64,000 nucleotides of DNA from Thalassotalea sp. (GTDB lineage: Bacteria; Pseudomonadota; Gammaproteobacteria; Enterobacterales; Alteromonadaceae): assembly GCA_022448425.1 (NCBI GenBank), contig JAKVCY010000002.1, positions 1-64,000 on the forward strand. The letters are read 5' to 3'. A model generated the notes under the pieces. That model searched no databases. It had not been told where the DNA came from and worked only from the letters and a program-made list of their open reading frames with translations. Both the position numbers and the translations under genes were made by a program. This document shows, piece after piece, positions 8,244-17,231 of the stretch (position 1 is the stretch's first letter; every line of letters begins with the position of its first letter).

Positions 8244-8969
8244 TTATTTGTTCGCCCAACCTAAAATGCTATAACGCTCTTTTGCTGCGAATGGCGCGAC
8301 AAACTGCACTGCGTGATCTTGTGGAATCACAAAAGCGTTAAGCGTATTAAATGCAGGTAATAATCCTTCTATAATATTGCCCATGTCATCAAAGAAGGCC
8401 AAATGACCGCCCCAGTTTTTCTGCCAACCTTCAGTCATTCCAATCGTATAGGCAATGACACGCTTGTTTTTAGCGTGAATATCATCGTGACTGGTTAGGA
8501 AGTGTCCAGGCTCGTAGCTGCTAACAAAGGTGTCACACCAACTCACTTCCGGTTCATTGGTTAAAGCTCTGATCAAATCAATAAAGCTATCACCGTTTAA
8601 GAATTCGTGGATGTTATGTAGTGGGTGCCCTTGGTCTTCTTCACGCTCTACTGCTTGCGTAATAAAGTATTGTTTGAATAAGTACTGAAAACCGTTACTG
8701 GCACGGCGGTAAACATTGTTGGTAAAGCGCTGCTTTAATTCTGGTTTTAAGCGTTTGAAGTCCTCAGCAACGCTTTCGTAGTAATTGTTACCTTCGTTAT
8801 AAGCAAGATACCAAGTGTCGTTTTGTGTGATTGCTTGCATTAAATGCTGTGCAGATTCTTCGGTGAAGAAATTAGGAATTTGAATCCGACCTTTGGTCTC
8901 AAGTAAATTTCGGTAATGGTCGACGTCGATTTCTGGATTGAGAACAATATCGGAGAGGTTAAGTGACAT
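8244..8969 (-). CDS. 2-oxoglutarate/Fe(II)-dependent oxygenase, prolyl hydroxylase-like
   Basis: Predicted non-haem iron dioxygenase of the double-stranded beta-helix fold. Numbering from ATG 8967-8969, the iron ligands are His161, Asp163 (SHDDIH) and His219 (PQDHAVQF). Arg232 (KERYSILGW) is placed to bind 2-oxoglutarate. The 241-residue length suits small bacterial prolyl-hydroxylase-like enzymes that modify proteins such as ribosomal or translation factors, but the substrate here is unknown. A TTG seven codons upstream is an alternative start. It stands alone with its own terminator. Confidence 0.85.
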   Translation of the reverse strand: MSLNLSDIVLNPEIDVDHYRNLLETKGRIQIPNFFTEESAQHLMQAITQNDTWYLAYNEGNNYYESVAEDFKRLKPELKQRFTNNVYRRASNGFQYLFKQYFITQAVEREEDQGHPLHNIHEFLNGDSFIDLIRALTNEPEVSWCDTFVSSYEPGHFLTSHDDIHAKNKRVIAYTIGMTEGWQKNWGGHLAFFDDMGNIIEGLLPAFNTLNAFVIPQDHAVQFVAPFAAKERYSILGWANK

Positions 8970-9148
8970 AGCAATTTTAGGTGATAACAAAGTACATTAA
9001 TGACGGTGAGCATAACTATCTCCCCATGTTTTATCAACACTAGTGCTAACCTTGGGTCACAAATTTGCGCTGTATCAAAAACACATGTCGATTACAGGGG
9101 GCTCGGCGTTATGGATATTCTCTAGGTTCGAAAAATAAAACATCTTAA

Positions 9149-9420
9149 ATTAGGGTCCGATTATCTTTGTTTAATAATTCTGCTGAGAGATAGAATTACT
9201 TTAATCAAGGCGAAAAGAGTGTCATTTAGTCATCTAAATCAACGATTTTCAACGCAGAGTAAAGTGATAATGGCCTCAGCCCTCCGGGCAATGGCTATTT
9301 TTAACGCTAACGGCATTAGCATTCACTCATTTGGAATGACCAAACTTCGTTCATGCTGCTTTGCCATCATTAAAAATAGCCTATTGCAGAAAATTTAAAA
9401 AAAGATCAACAGACCCTAAT
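9149..9420. mobile_element. MITE-like element related to the IS5-like ends
   Basis: A non-coding 272-base element bounded by the exact inverted repeat ATTAGGGTC/GACCCTAAT. The match extends imperfectly inward to about 35 bases per side (28 of 35 by hand). Its right end, read inward, contains GGGTCTGTTGATCTTT, which shares GTTGATCTTT with the IS right end at 121-137. The element may be flanked by a TA duplication if the ends are taken as GGGTC...GACCC. A second internal inverted repeat is present (ATGGCTATTTTTAA near 9290 with TTAAAAATAGCC near 9370). No frame of useful size is present, so movement would need a transposase in trans. Confidence 0.75.
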
Positions 9421-9530
9421 GTTCGCACGTACTAAAATAAGCGTGGTTTAGCGCTATTTAATCTGAGATTGTGTTGCTATAATGTCGAGCAATTATGTGT
9501 TTTATTTTCTTAGTTTAGAGGTCTTATTGG

Positions 9531-11201
9531 ATGTCGGAAGCAGAAAACCGTCCAACTAACTTTATTCGTCAAATTATTGATGCCGATTTGGAAAGCGGTA
9601 AGCACGATCACGTGCAAACGCGTTTTCCGCCTGAGCCAAACGGCTACCTTCACATTGGTCACGCAAAATCAATCTGCTTAAACTTTGGCATCGCACAAGA
9701 TTACAAAGGCTTATGTAACCTTCGTTTTGATGACACCAACCCAGAAAAAGAAGACATTGACTATGTTAATTCGATTAAGAAAGATGTTAGCTGGTTAGGT
9801 TTTGAGTGGGCAGGTGACATTCGTTATTCGTCAGACTATTTTGACCAATTGCACGGCTACGCAGTTGAACTTATTGAAAAAGGTTTAGCGTATGTAGACT
9901 TTTTGTCACCAGACGAAATTCGTGAATACCGTGGTACACTGCAAAAGCCAGGTAAAAACAGCCCATATCGCGACACCTCACCTGAAGAAAACCTAGCGCA
10001 TTTTGAAAAAATGACAAATGGCGAGTTCAGAGAAGGTGAATGCTGTTTGCGTGCGAAGGTTGATATGGCTTCAAGCTTCATGTGTATGCGTGATCCGGTA
10101 ATTTACCGCGTTAAATTCGCTCATCACCATCAAACGGCTGATAAGTGGTGCATTTACCCAATGTACGACTTTACACACTGTATTTCGGACGCCATCGAAG
10201 GAATTACGCACTCATTATGTACGCTTGAGTTCCAAGACAATCGCCGTATTTACGATTGGATTATTGAGAACATTTCAATCGAGACGACTCCTCGTCAGTA
10301 CGAGTTTTCGCGTTTGAATCTAGAATACACGGTAATGAGTAAGCGTAAGCTCAATACACTGGTTGAAGAGAAGCTAGTATCAGGCTGGGATGACCCGCGT
10401 ATGCCGACAATTGCTGGTTTCCGTCGTCGTGGTTACACGCCAGCGTCAATCCGTGAATTTGCTAAGCGCATCGGCGTAACCAAGATGGATAACACCATCG
10501 AAATGGGTGTGCTTGAAGCTTGTATTCGCGAAGACCTTAACGATAATGCGCCTCGTGCAATGGCCGTACTTGACCCAATTAAACTCGTAATCGAAAACTA
10601 CGATGAAGATAAAGTTGAAGAGTTAACTGTTAAGAATCACCCTAGCGATGAAAGCCAAGGTGATCGTATTGTGCCATTTAGTCGCGAACTATTGATTGAA
10701 GCGGAAGATTTCCGTGAAGAAGCAAACAAAAAGTACAAGCGTCTAGTGACCGGTAAGGCGGTGCGTTTACGTGGTGCTTACGTAGTAACCGCAACAGGTT
10801 GTGATAAAGATGCAGATGGCAATATCACAACGGTTTACTGTACGTACGATCCAAATACGTTAGGCAAAAACCCTGAAGACGGCACTAAGCCAAAAGGTGT
10901 AATTCACTGGGTTAGTGCAGCACAAGCGTTAGATGCAGAAGTTCGTTTATACGACCGTTTATTCAATGTAGCTAATCCAGGTGCAGCTGATGACTTCCAT
11001 TCAGTGATTAATCCTGATTCATTGGTAACTATCGCAACAGCTAAAGTTGAACCATACTTAGCGAATGCAGAAGCGGAAAAAGCATTCCAGTTTGAACGCC
11101 AAGGTTACTTCTGCTTAGACAATAAAGATGCTGTTGAAGGTAAACTCGTGTTTAACCGCACTGTTGGTTTACGTGATACTTGGGCTAAAATCGGCGATTA
11201 G
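9531..11201 (+). CDS. glnS: Glutaminyl-tRNA synthetase
   Basis: Charges tRNA-Gln with glutamine. The 556-residue class Ic synthetase has the HIGH signature at residues 41-44 ([10 protein letters not shown]), the KMSKS-equivalent VMSKRKL in the middle, and a C-terminal anticodon-binding beta-barrel region ending [15 protein letters not shown]. The length is normal. It is preceded by the MITE-like element ending about 110 bases upstream, which may contribute to or separate its promoter. It is followed by a bidirectional terminator shared with fur. Confidence 0.99.
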   Translation: MSEAENRPTNFIRQIIDADLESGKHDHVQTRFPPEPNGYLHIGHAKSICLNFGIAQDYKGLCNLRFDDTNPEKEDIDYVNSIKKDVSWLGFEWAGDIRYSSDYFDQLHGYAVELIEKGLAYVDFLSPDEIREYRGTLQKPGKNSPYRDTSPEENLAHFEKMTNGEFREGECCLRAKVDMASSFMCMRDPVIYRVKFAHHHQTADKWCIYPMYDFTHCISDAIEGITHSLCTLEFQDNRRIYDWIIENISIETTPRQYEFSRLNLEYTVMSKRKLNTLVEEKLVSGWDDPRMPTIAGFRRRGYTPASIREFAKRIGVTKMDNTIEMGVLEACIREDLNDNAPRAMAVLDPIKLVIENYDEDKVEELTVKNHPSDESQGDRIVPFSRELLIEAEDFREEANKKYKRLVTGKAVRLRGAYVVTATGCDKDADGNITTVYCTYDPNTLGKNPEDGTKPKGVIHWVSAAQALDAEVRLYDRLFNVANPGAADDFHSVINPDSLVTIATAKVEPYLANAEAEKAFQFERQGYFCLDNKDAVEGKLVFNRTVGLRDTWAKIGD

Positions 11202-11242
11202 TCGGTTTTAGCATACCGGATTAATAGTGCTAAAAGCACAAT

Positions 11243-11271
11243 AAAAAAGCCAGCGATATGCTGGCTTTTTT
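11243..11271. terminator. Bidirectional terminator between glnS and fur
   Basis: Stem GCCAGC/GCTGGC (11249-11254 with 11260-11265) flanked by six A on the left and six T on the right, so it can end both convergent transcripts. Confidence 0.92.
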
Positions 11272-11291
11272 GATTGGTAATTCTGACTATT

Positions 11292-11735
11292 TTATTGATG
11301 AGACTTGCGGTAGGTTTCGCATGCTTCTACATCTTCACACTCACCGTAAAGGTACAAGCTGTGGTTAGTTAATCGGATGTTGTTTTCTTTAGCGATGTCT
11401 AATTGACGTAGCTCGATAACATCATCTTCAAATTCAACAACTTTGCCACACTTTAAACATACGAGGTGGTCGTGGTGTTTCTTATGTGATAATTCAAATA
11501 CTGATTTACCACCTTCAAAGTGATGGCGAGTAACGATACCTGCGTCATCAAATTGGTTTAATACGCGATAAACAGTTGCTAAGCCGATCTCTTCTTGCTG
11601 TTCTAGCAAAATCTTGTACACATCTTCAGCACTGATATGTTGGTTTTCCGGATTCTGCAAAATAGTCAATATTTTCACACGCGGTAGCGTAATTTTAAGG
11701 CCAGCGCGTTTTAATTCTTCGTTTTGTTCGGACAT
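11292..11735 (-). CDS. fur: Ferric uptake regulator
   Basis: Iron-responsive repressor. The 147-residue protein has the N-terminal winged helix with recognition segment GLATVYRVLNQF (51-62), the HHDH metal motif (87-90), and the structural-zinc cysteines Cys93/Cys96 (CLKC) with Cys133 and Cys139 near the C-terminus. Length and motifs are those of classical gammaproteobacterial Fur. In enterobacteria fur lies next to fldA. Here fldA is about 2.9 kb away on the same strand, with a hotdog gene and a decayed chemoreceptor in between. No clear Fur box was found upstream. Confidence 0.98.
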   Translation of the reverse strand: MSEQNEELKRAGLKITLPRVKILTILQNPENQHISAEDVYKILLEQQEEIGLATVYRVLNQFDDAGIVTRHHFEGGKSVFELSHKKHHDHLVCLKCGKVVEFEDDVIELRQLDIAKENNIRLTNHSLYLYGECEDVEACETYRKSHQ

Positions 11736-11887
11736 ACAACTATAGGAAATAATTTTAATTTGTGAAAAATTATAGAAGTTTATTCGCCAAGTGAAAAGCC
11801 CTAGTTAATCACTCAAGTAATTTTCTTTGGTTTTTTAACTAAATAGTTGCGATAATCCACTGGTACGATGTGTTTATGTAGGTATTT

Positions 11888-12355
11888 ATGAAGTTAATGT
11901 TCTCAAAGGCGTGGCTATTCAAAATTTTTATCAATATTTGGCCACCGATGTTTTTCTCCCGTATTAAGTTAGTCCATATTAGCCCTGACTTTCGCGAAGC
12001 AAGAGCAGAGATGAAACTTGGTTTATTAAACCGAAATGGGGTAGGTACCTTGTTTGGCGGTGCATTGTTTTCGCTGACCGACCCGTTTTATATGATGCTA
12101 TTAATGGCTCGCTTAGGTGATGAGTACTTGATTTGGGATAAAAGTGCGGATATTGATTTTGTGAAACCAGGTAAAGGCAAAGTTTCGGCAGAGTTTATCA
12201 TTACCGACCAAATGCTGGCTGACATTGATAAGCACACTGCAAATGGAGATAAGTACTTACCTGAGGTCACCACATACATCAAAGATGAAACAGGTGAGGT
12301 TGTTGCTAAGGTTAATCGCACCTTATACATTCGCCGTAAAAAACGTTTTCGTTAA
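11888..12355 (+). CDS. DUF4442 hotdog-fold protein (thioesterase-like)
   Basis: A 155-residue protein with the pattern of the DUF4442 branch of hotdog-fold proteins: VHISPDFREARAEMKL, then NRNGVGTLFGGALFSLTDP, where NxxGTxFGGxLFxxxD marks the central helix. Such proteins are usually annotated as possible acyl-CoA thioesterases. The substrate is unknown, and the catalytic identity is inferred from fold only. It starts 150 bases from fur in the divergent direction and ends before the decayed chemoreceptor. Confidence 0.8.
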   Translation: MKLMFSKAWLFKIFINIWPPMFFSRIKLVHISPDFREARAEMKLGLLNRNGVGTLFGGALFSLTDPFYMMLLMARLGDEYLIWDKSADIDFVKPGKGKVSAEFIITDQMLADIDKHTANGDKYLPEVTTYIKDETGEVVAKVNRTLYIRRKKRFR

Positions 12356-12429
12356 GCTGGAACTATTTGAATAGTTGAAGGCGTTTAGAAGGGTTGAATA
12401 CACGTTAACGTGTATTTATGAGCGACAGG

Positions 12430-14338
12430 CTAGCTTAATTTAAATTGTTTAAATTGTTTAACTTGTTGCTCTAGCTCGTAAGCAAGTTCAAGCAAATGCA
12501 CGCATACAGATTTACCGCGAATAACATCATCACTCGATTGTTCTGCAATATCTTTGATGTTCACAATATGATGATTTATCTCTTCGGCATCTAAATTTTG
12601 CTGCTTGGCGGCGTTATCTATCTGACAGTTCATTTCGTCTAAAATGCGCTCTGTTATCTGAATAAGAATGCTCGATACTTTATCGACGTCTTGTGCTTTC
12701 AAATTCGCTTGTTCGCTGGTGTTATTCATTGAAACAACTGCCTGGCCGGCATTTGCTTGCAAACTCGATATGGTCGTTTGAATCTGAGCAATCGCATCTT
12801 GGGTTCGAATAGCAAGTGAGCGAACTTCATCTGCCACCACAGCAAATCCGCGTCCTTGTTCACCAGCATGAGCTGCTTCGATAGCCGCATTTAAGGCAAG
12901 CAAGTTAGTTTGTTCTGCAATACCGGTAATCATATCGAGCACGACGTTCACTTCTTTCGTCTGCGAACTTAACTGCACTATCATGTCAGCATTACTGGCA
13001 ATTTCAGTGGTCAGTTGGTGAATGCCCTCATTGGCATTTTGGGCAAGTTGGTGACCTTCTTGTGAAATATCGTTCGTTTCAATTGATTGTTGCGCCGTTG
13101 CTGATGCGTTTTGTTCGATTTCTGATGCTGAAACGTCTAACTCATTAATCGCAGTAGCAACTGATTCTGTCGCGCGTTTTTGCGCTCTGTAATGTCGTTG
13201 AAAATACCTGCGTAGTGGATATCGCCGTCAATATCGTTACCAATTTTGACGATGTTAAACCACTCTGGGAAAACCTCGCCGTTTTTGCTGCGGTTCCAGA
13301 TTTCACCCTGCCAACTGCCTACATGATTAATGTTGTACCACATATGTTGGTAGAAGCTTTTATCGTGAAAGCCAGAGTTTAAAATACTTGCCGGCTTACC
13401 AATAACCTCTCGCGCTTTGTAACCTGTAATTGCGCTAAATGCAGGGTTCACTGAGATGATGTTGGCGCTTTCGTCGGCTATCATGATAGCGTCTAACGAA
13501 TACTCAATGACTTTCTCTGCGAGGAATAAGTGCTTTTGTGATTGAATCAGTGCGTCATCACGTTCGGTGATGAGTGCTTCAAGCTACTGGAAATAAGGCT
13601 GTTCAACACCCCGATAATATGTTTTGCAATGCCAATAAACCAATCACATTCCCGTCTTTGTCAGTCACGCCTAGATGGCGAATTCTGTACTGCTGCAATG
13701 TAAGAAAACCCTGCAGTAGGGTTTCTTCTGAATTAATGGTTATAAGCGGGTGTGGGGCGTACTTCCATAAGTGTTCTTTGTGACTTTCACCACGCGCGAG
13801 TATTTTTAATAAATCTCGCTCGGTAATAATACCATGTTCATTAGTTGCTTGATTGAAGACGATAACTGCGGAATGCTTGTGATGTGCCATTGCGCTCACA
13901 GCATCACATAAAGCAACCGTTCCTTGAAAAACAGCTACGCGAGAATTGTAGTTATCGGCAATAGATTTTAACTGAAGGTAATGCTCAATCCCCTGTCTTC
14001 TAACGACATCAGTTTGATTAATAATACCGGTGATATTCTCATTATCTTTAACGAGTAAATGTCGGATATTGTGACGATGAAAAGTTTGTATGATTTCCCT
14101 GTGTCGAGTGTCGTGAGCAATCGAAATAACAGGTGATCTCATGTATTGCGAAACGGGTGCTGTAAAAACGTCATTCGTACTAAAATCAAGCTTTGTACAA
14201 TCAGCTTCGGTGAGAATACCGACTACTTGTTCGCCCACACATAAGTTCTGCTGCTTGGCAGATAGAGGTATCTGGTGCAAAACTTAATATGTTTGGTTGG
14301 GCAATATCAGCCGCGAAAATTGATTTTTGTGAAAACAA
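12430..14338 (-). pseudogene. Decayed CBS-CBS-PAS methyl-accepting chemotaxis protein
   Basis: Minus-strand pieces reconstruct one soluble sensor. A CBS (Bateman) region begins near 14338 with PNILSFAPDTS and continues through VVGILTEAD and HGIITERDLLKILARG. It is followed by a PAS domain (SVNPAFSAITGYKAREVIG, 13137-13484) and an MCP signalling domain with the hallmark [20 protein letters not shown] (12430-12984 and upstream in frame to about 13185). Breaks: a frameshift near 14240, a frameshift near 13605, an in-frame TAG at 13585-13587, and a frameshift in an A run near 13183. No membrane segment is seen. When intact it would have been a cytoplasmic, probably energy- or nucleotide-sensing, chemoreceptor. 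Confidence 0.85.
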
Positions 14339-14549
14339 ACGATAGTCACTGAAGTTTGAGTTTTAGTTGGGACCGTTTTATACCAAAGTGGTGAACTCAA
14401 AAGCTTGGTCTGTATCAATCATCGAAAAGCTATCGGAATAGATTGAATTTCTAGAGTATTTGTTAACACTGACATAATAAAAATATAACAATTATGTGCA
14501 TTAATCGATGAGGGGAGTCAAAATATTTAGACGAGAATTTGCGCTGGCA

Positions 14550-14575
14550 CAAAAAAGCCGGCAATGGCCGGCTTC
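14550..14575 (-). terminator. Terminator of fldA
   Basis: Inverted repeat AGCCGGC/GCCGGCT around CAATG (14556-14573). On the minus strand it ends in six T (A run 14551-14556). Confidence 0.88.
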
Positions 14576-14611
14576 TTATAATTTGTGTTGTCTACTACAA
14601 CTATTTTCGAA

Positions 14612-15139
14612 TTAGTCAGCTAATTCAGCTAAACACATTTCGTCGTAGATTTGCTTAACCCACGTGTCTACACGTTCTTCAGTTAATTCTGGTTGGCGGT
14701 CTTCATCGACACATAGACCAATGAATGTGTTGTCATTAATTAATGCTTTAGATGCTTCAAACTCGTAACCTTCAGTTGGCCATTGGCCTACTAAGATTGC
14801 GCCTTTTGATTCCGCAATTTCTTTTAGTGGTAACATTGCATCACAGAAGTACTCTGCGTAGTCTTCTTGATCGCCTAAACCGAAAATCGCCACTAGCTTA
14901 TCGTTGAAATCGATTTCCTCTAATTCTGGTAAGAAGTCATCCCAGTCACATTGGTTTTCACCGTAGTACCAAGTAGGGATACCAAGAATAATTAAATCGA
15001 ACTCTGCAATTTCTTCTTTCGTGCTTTTTGCAATATCACGTACTTCCACCATTTTCTTCCCCAGTTTCTTCTGGATCATCTTACTAACGGCTTCCGTATT
15101 ACCTGTGTCACTTCCGAAAAATAAACCTACAATTGCCAT
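14612..15139 (-). CDS. fldA: Flavodoxin 1
   Basis: FMN-binding low-potential electron carrier, used for example by radical-SAM enzymes and as a ferredoxin substitute under iron limitation. The 175-residue long-chain flavodoxin has the phosphate-binding loop GSDTGNTE at about residues 9-16 and the FMN-stacking WYYGENQ and GLGDQEDYAEYFCDA segments. It is the last gene of a minus-strand group ybfF, DUF2788, ybfE, fldA, the order seen in many gammaproteobacteria apart from DUF2788. Fur control is expected from relatives, but I saw no box. Confidence 0.97.
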   Translation of the reverse strand: MAIVGLFFGSDTGNTEAVSKMIQKKLGKKMVEVRDIAKSTKEEIAEFDLIILGIPTWYYGENQCDWDDFLPELEEIDFNDKLVAIFGLGDQEDYAEYFCDAMLPLKEIAESKGAILVGQWPTEGYEFEASKALINDNTFIGLCVDEDRQPELTEERVDTWVKQIYDEMCLAELAD

Positions 15140-15165
15140 TTAATCTAACCTTAACTCTAAAATTT

Positions 15166-15447
15166 TTACGAATCTTCTTGCTCAAGCGATTGAATCAATA
15201 AGGTCTCAATAAGCTCGCTGCGGCTGACACCTTTATCTTTCGCCATTGTATCTAACTGTTCAAATAAGCTGGTGTGGATTTTAAATTCCACTCGCTTTAA
15301 ACCGCGATTCTTATCGCGTTTTACTTGATTTCGTTTATTGATTTTAATTTGTACGCTTCGAGGGTGAGGGTTAGTTTTGGGCCTACCCGGGCGTTTCTCA
15401 TCACTAAACAAATCAATTGTTGTTAAATCTGCTGCTTCTTTTGCCAT
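15166..15447 (-). CDS. ybfE: LexA-regulated protein YbfE, ribbon-helix-helix
   Basis: A 93-residue basic protein. The N-terminal linker carries DLFSDEKRPGRPKTNPH. The C-terminal part RVEFKIHTSLFEQLDTMAKD followed by VSRSELIETLL is a ribbon-helix-helix DNA-binding domain. This is the YbfE family, which in Escherichia coli sits between ybfF and fldA and is LexA-regulated. Its stop overlaps nothing downstream. Its start meets the stop of the DUF2788 gene at 15447, suggesting translational coupling. Its targets are unknown. Confidence 0.88.
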   Translation of the reverse strand: MAKEAADLTTIDLFSDEKRPGRPKTNPHPRSVQIKINKRNQVKRDKNRGLKRVEFKIHTSLFEQLDTMAKDKGVSRSELIETLLIQSLEQEDS

Positions 15448-15668
15448 TAACCTACACCTTGGCTTTCCCAGACAAATTGAATAATGCCCTTAGCAATAAA
15501 ACCAGCACAGCCTAAGAATAATACGAAGTAAACGACGTATTGTCCCATTTTAGGTACGTCATTTTTTTTCATTACATCGTTAATTGATAGGCCGATAAAA
15601 ATAAAAATGAAAGCAAAAAACAAGTTAAGGCCAATAGCCTCAATGAGTTCAAAATGTTCTGCTAGCAT
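15447..15668 (-). CDS. DUF2788 membrane protein
   Basis: A 73-residue protein with two membrane segments (about residues 9-29 and 43-64) separated by a charged loop, NDVMKKNDVPKMG. This pattern and the position beside ybfE match DUF2788, a family of unknown function in gammaproteobacteria. The stop and the ybfE start share base 15447, so the two are probably translated from one message. Confidence 0.85.
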   Translation of the reverse strand: MLAEHFELIEAIGLNLFFAFIFIFIGLSINDVMKKNDVPKMGQYVVYFVLFLGCAGFIAKGIIQFVWESQGVG

Positions 15669-15727
15669 ACAACCACCCTAAAAAAACTGGCGGCACTATA
15701 TCACAACGTAATTCGCCAATCGACTTA

Positions 15728-16489
15728 TCAGATCAAAAAATCTGTAACTATTTTGTTAAAGGCTATTGTTTTTTCTGCATGTAGCCAGTGACCTGCACCA
15801 GAAATGATTTTGGCACGGCTATTTGGGAACAGTTTCACAATAATTTCGCGGTGTTCTGCCGTAATATAGTCGGAGTCACCACCTTTAATGAACAGGGTTT
15901 CGCCGTCAAAATGATTGTCACCCTCATAGGCCGTCATAATATCTGGGTAGCAATTAGCGATATTTTCGATATTGCACTTCAGCTTCACCACATCACCATC
16001 TTGTACTAAGTTTCTCAATAAGAACTGGCGAACACCGAGTGTTTCAACATAATGGGCAAGCATTTCATCTGCTGTTTTTCTGTTGGTAGGTGGTGTGGCG
16101 TTGATAGCGAGAAGACCTTCGATAATCTTCTGGTGATGCGCCGGGTAAGCAACAGGCGCAATATCTGCAACAATTAACTTATCTACATAGGCAGGGTGGT
16201 TGAGCGCTATTTCCATGGCGATCTTACCGCCCATAGAATGACCGAGAATATCTGCTTTCTCTATGCCAAGGTGATCGAGTAAGGCGATCACATCGGCCGC
16301 TAATTCGTCATAGCGCATACTGTTTTGGTGGAAGGAATTGCCGTGATTTCGAATATCAACACTGATAACTTGTCGCTCTTCTGACAATGGTTTTGCCACC
16401 ATTCCTAAGTTCTCTAAGCTGCCAAGTAGACCATGGATAAACACAACCGGCTTTCCTTGTCCGCGAATTTGATGATGAAGTAACGTCAT
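15728..16489 (-). CDS. ybfF: Alpha/beta-hydrolase esterase YbfF
   Basis: Cytoplasmic serine esterase of the YbfF family. The 253-residue protein has the oxyanion HG motif FIHGLLGS near residue 20. The nucleophile elbow is GHSMGG (Ser about residue 85), and the catalytic His is in SGAGHWLHAEK near the C-terminus. Short-chain acyl esters and palmitoyl-CoA are substrates of the E. coli homologue; the natural substrate is not known. It is the first gene of the minus-strand ybfF-fldA group and diverges from seqA. Confidence 0.93.
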   Translation of the reverse strand: MTLLHHQIRGQGKPVVFIHGLLGSLENLGMVAKPLSEERQVISVDIRNHGNSFHQNSMRYDELAADVIALLDHLGIEKADILGHSMGGKIAMEIALNHPAYVDKLIVADIAPVAYPAHHQKIIEGLLAINATPPTNRKTADEMLAHYVETLGVRQFLLRNLVQDGDVVKLKCNIENIANCYPDIMTAYEGDNHFDGETLFIKGGDSDYITAEHREIIVKLFPNSRAKIISGAGHWLHAEKTIAFNKIVTDFLI

Positions 16490-16657
16490 AATGTCTCCGT
16501 AAATAATCGACGCAAATTTTCCTTAACTAACCCACGACATGCAAGGCTTGATTACTGTTATTACAAATAAATTTATCTAAACTTTGCTTTAGCGCTAGAG
16601 AGATCGTCTTCAGGTGAGTATAATCGCCTCGCTCAAAATGAAATTTATGGGATATAA

Positions 16658-17215
16658 ATGAAAAGCATCGAAATAGACGAAGAGCTATATCAATACATTG
16701 CCAGTCAAACGCAGTATATCGGTGAAAGTGCCTCATCAATTTTACGTCGCTTATTAGCGATGGAATCTCAAGGTTCGACTAGTGAACAAACTGTTACTAG
16801 TGCGCCAGTTAAAGCTGAAGCTTCAGAAGCTAAGCTGGACAAAGAAGCGAAAGCGGTAAAACTGGTTGAAGCTGACAAAGGATCGGTTTTCGATCATATC
16901 AATAAAGAAGACTTAGCGACGCAACGTGGCGCCGTTGGTCGTTTTCTCGTTATCTTGCAAGCATTGTATCGCGTACATCAAAATGACTTTGACGTGGTTT
17001 GTGGTATTCGTGGTCGCGACCGTTTGTACTTTGCCAATAATGAAAATGCACTTGCAGAAAGTGGTAGCAGTACTAAGCCAAGACAAATTCCTGATAGTCC
17101 ATACTGGGTAATTACCAACTCAAATACCACGCGTAAAAAAATGATGTTAACAGAAGTGTCATTAGCGTTAGGGTATAGTGAAGAGCAAGCAGAAAAAATT
17201 CGCGAATTTTTATAA
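16658..17215 (+). CDS. seqA: Negative modulator of replication initiation SeqA
   Basis: Binds hemimethylated GATC sites and sequesters the origin after initiation. The 185-residue protein starts [15 protein letters not shown], the oligomerisation ribbon, has an Ala/Glu/Lys-rich linker (about residues 45-80), and a C-terminal DNA-binding domain containing [18 protein letters not shown] and [14 protein letters not shown]. The presence of SeqA implies Dam methylation. It precedes pgm by 16 bases, the conserved seqA-pgm pair of gammaproteobacteria. Confidence 0.98.
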   Translation: MKSIEIDEELYQYIASQTQYIGESASSILRRLLAMESQGSTSEQTVTSAPVKAEASEAKLDKEAKAVKLVEADKGSVFDHINKEDLATQRGAVGRFLVILQALYRVHQNDFDVVCGIRGRDRLYFANNENALAESGSSTKPRQIPDSPYWVITNSNTTRKKMMLTEVSLALGYSEEQAEKIREFL

Positions 17216-17231
17216 TTGATAAGGAAATACT

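Noticed and set aside
11736-11887. Possible Fur box in the fur upstream region
   Set aside because: The AT-rich sequence has no convincing 19-base GATAATGATAATCATTATC-like match.
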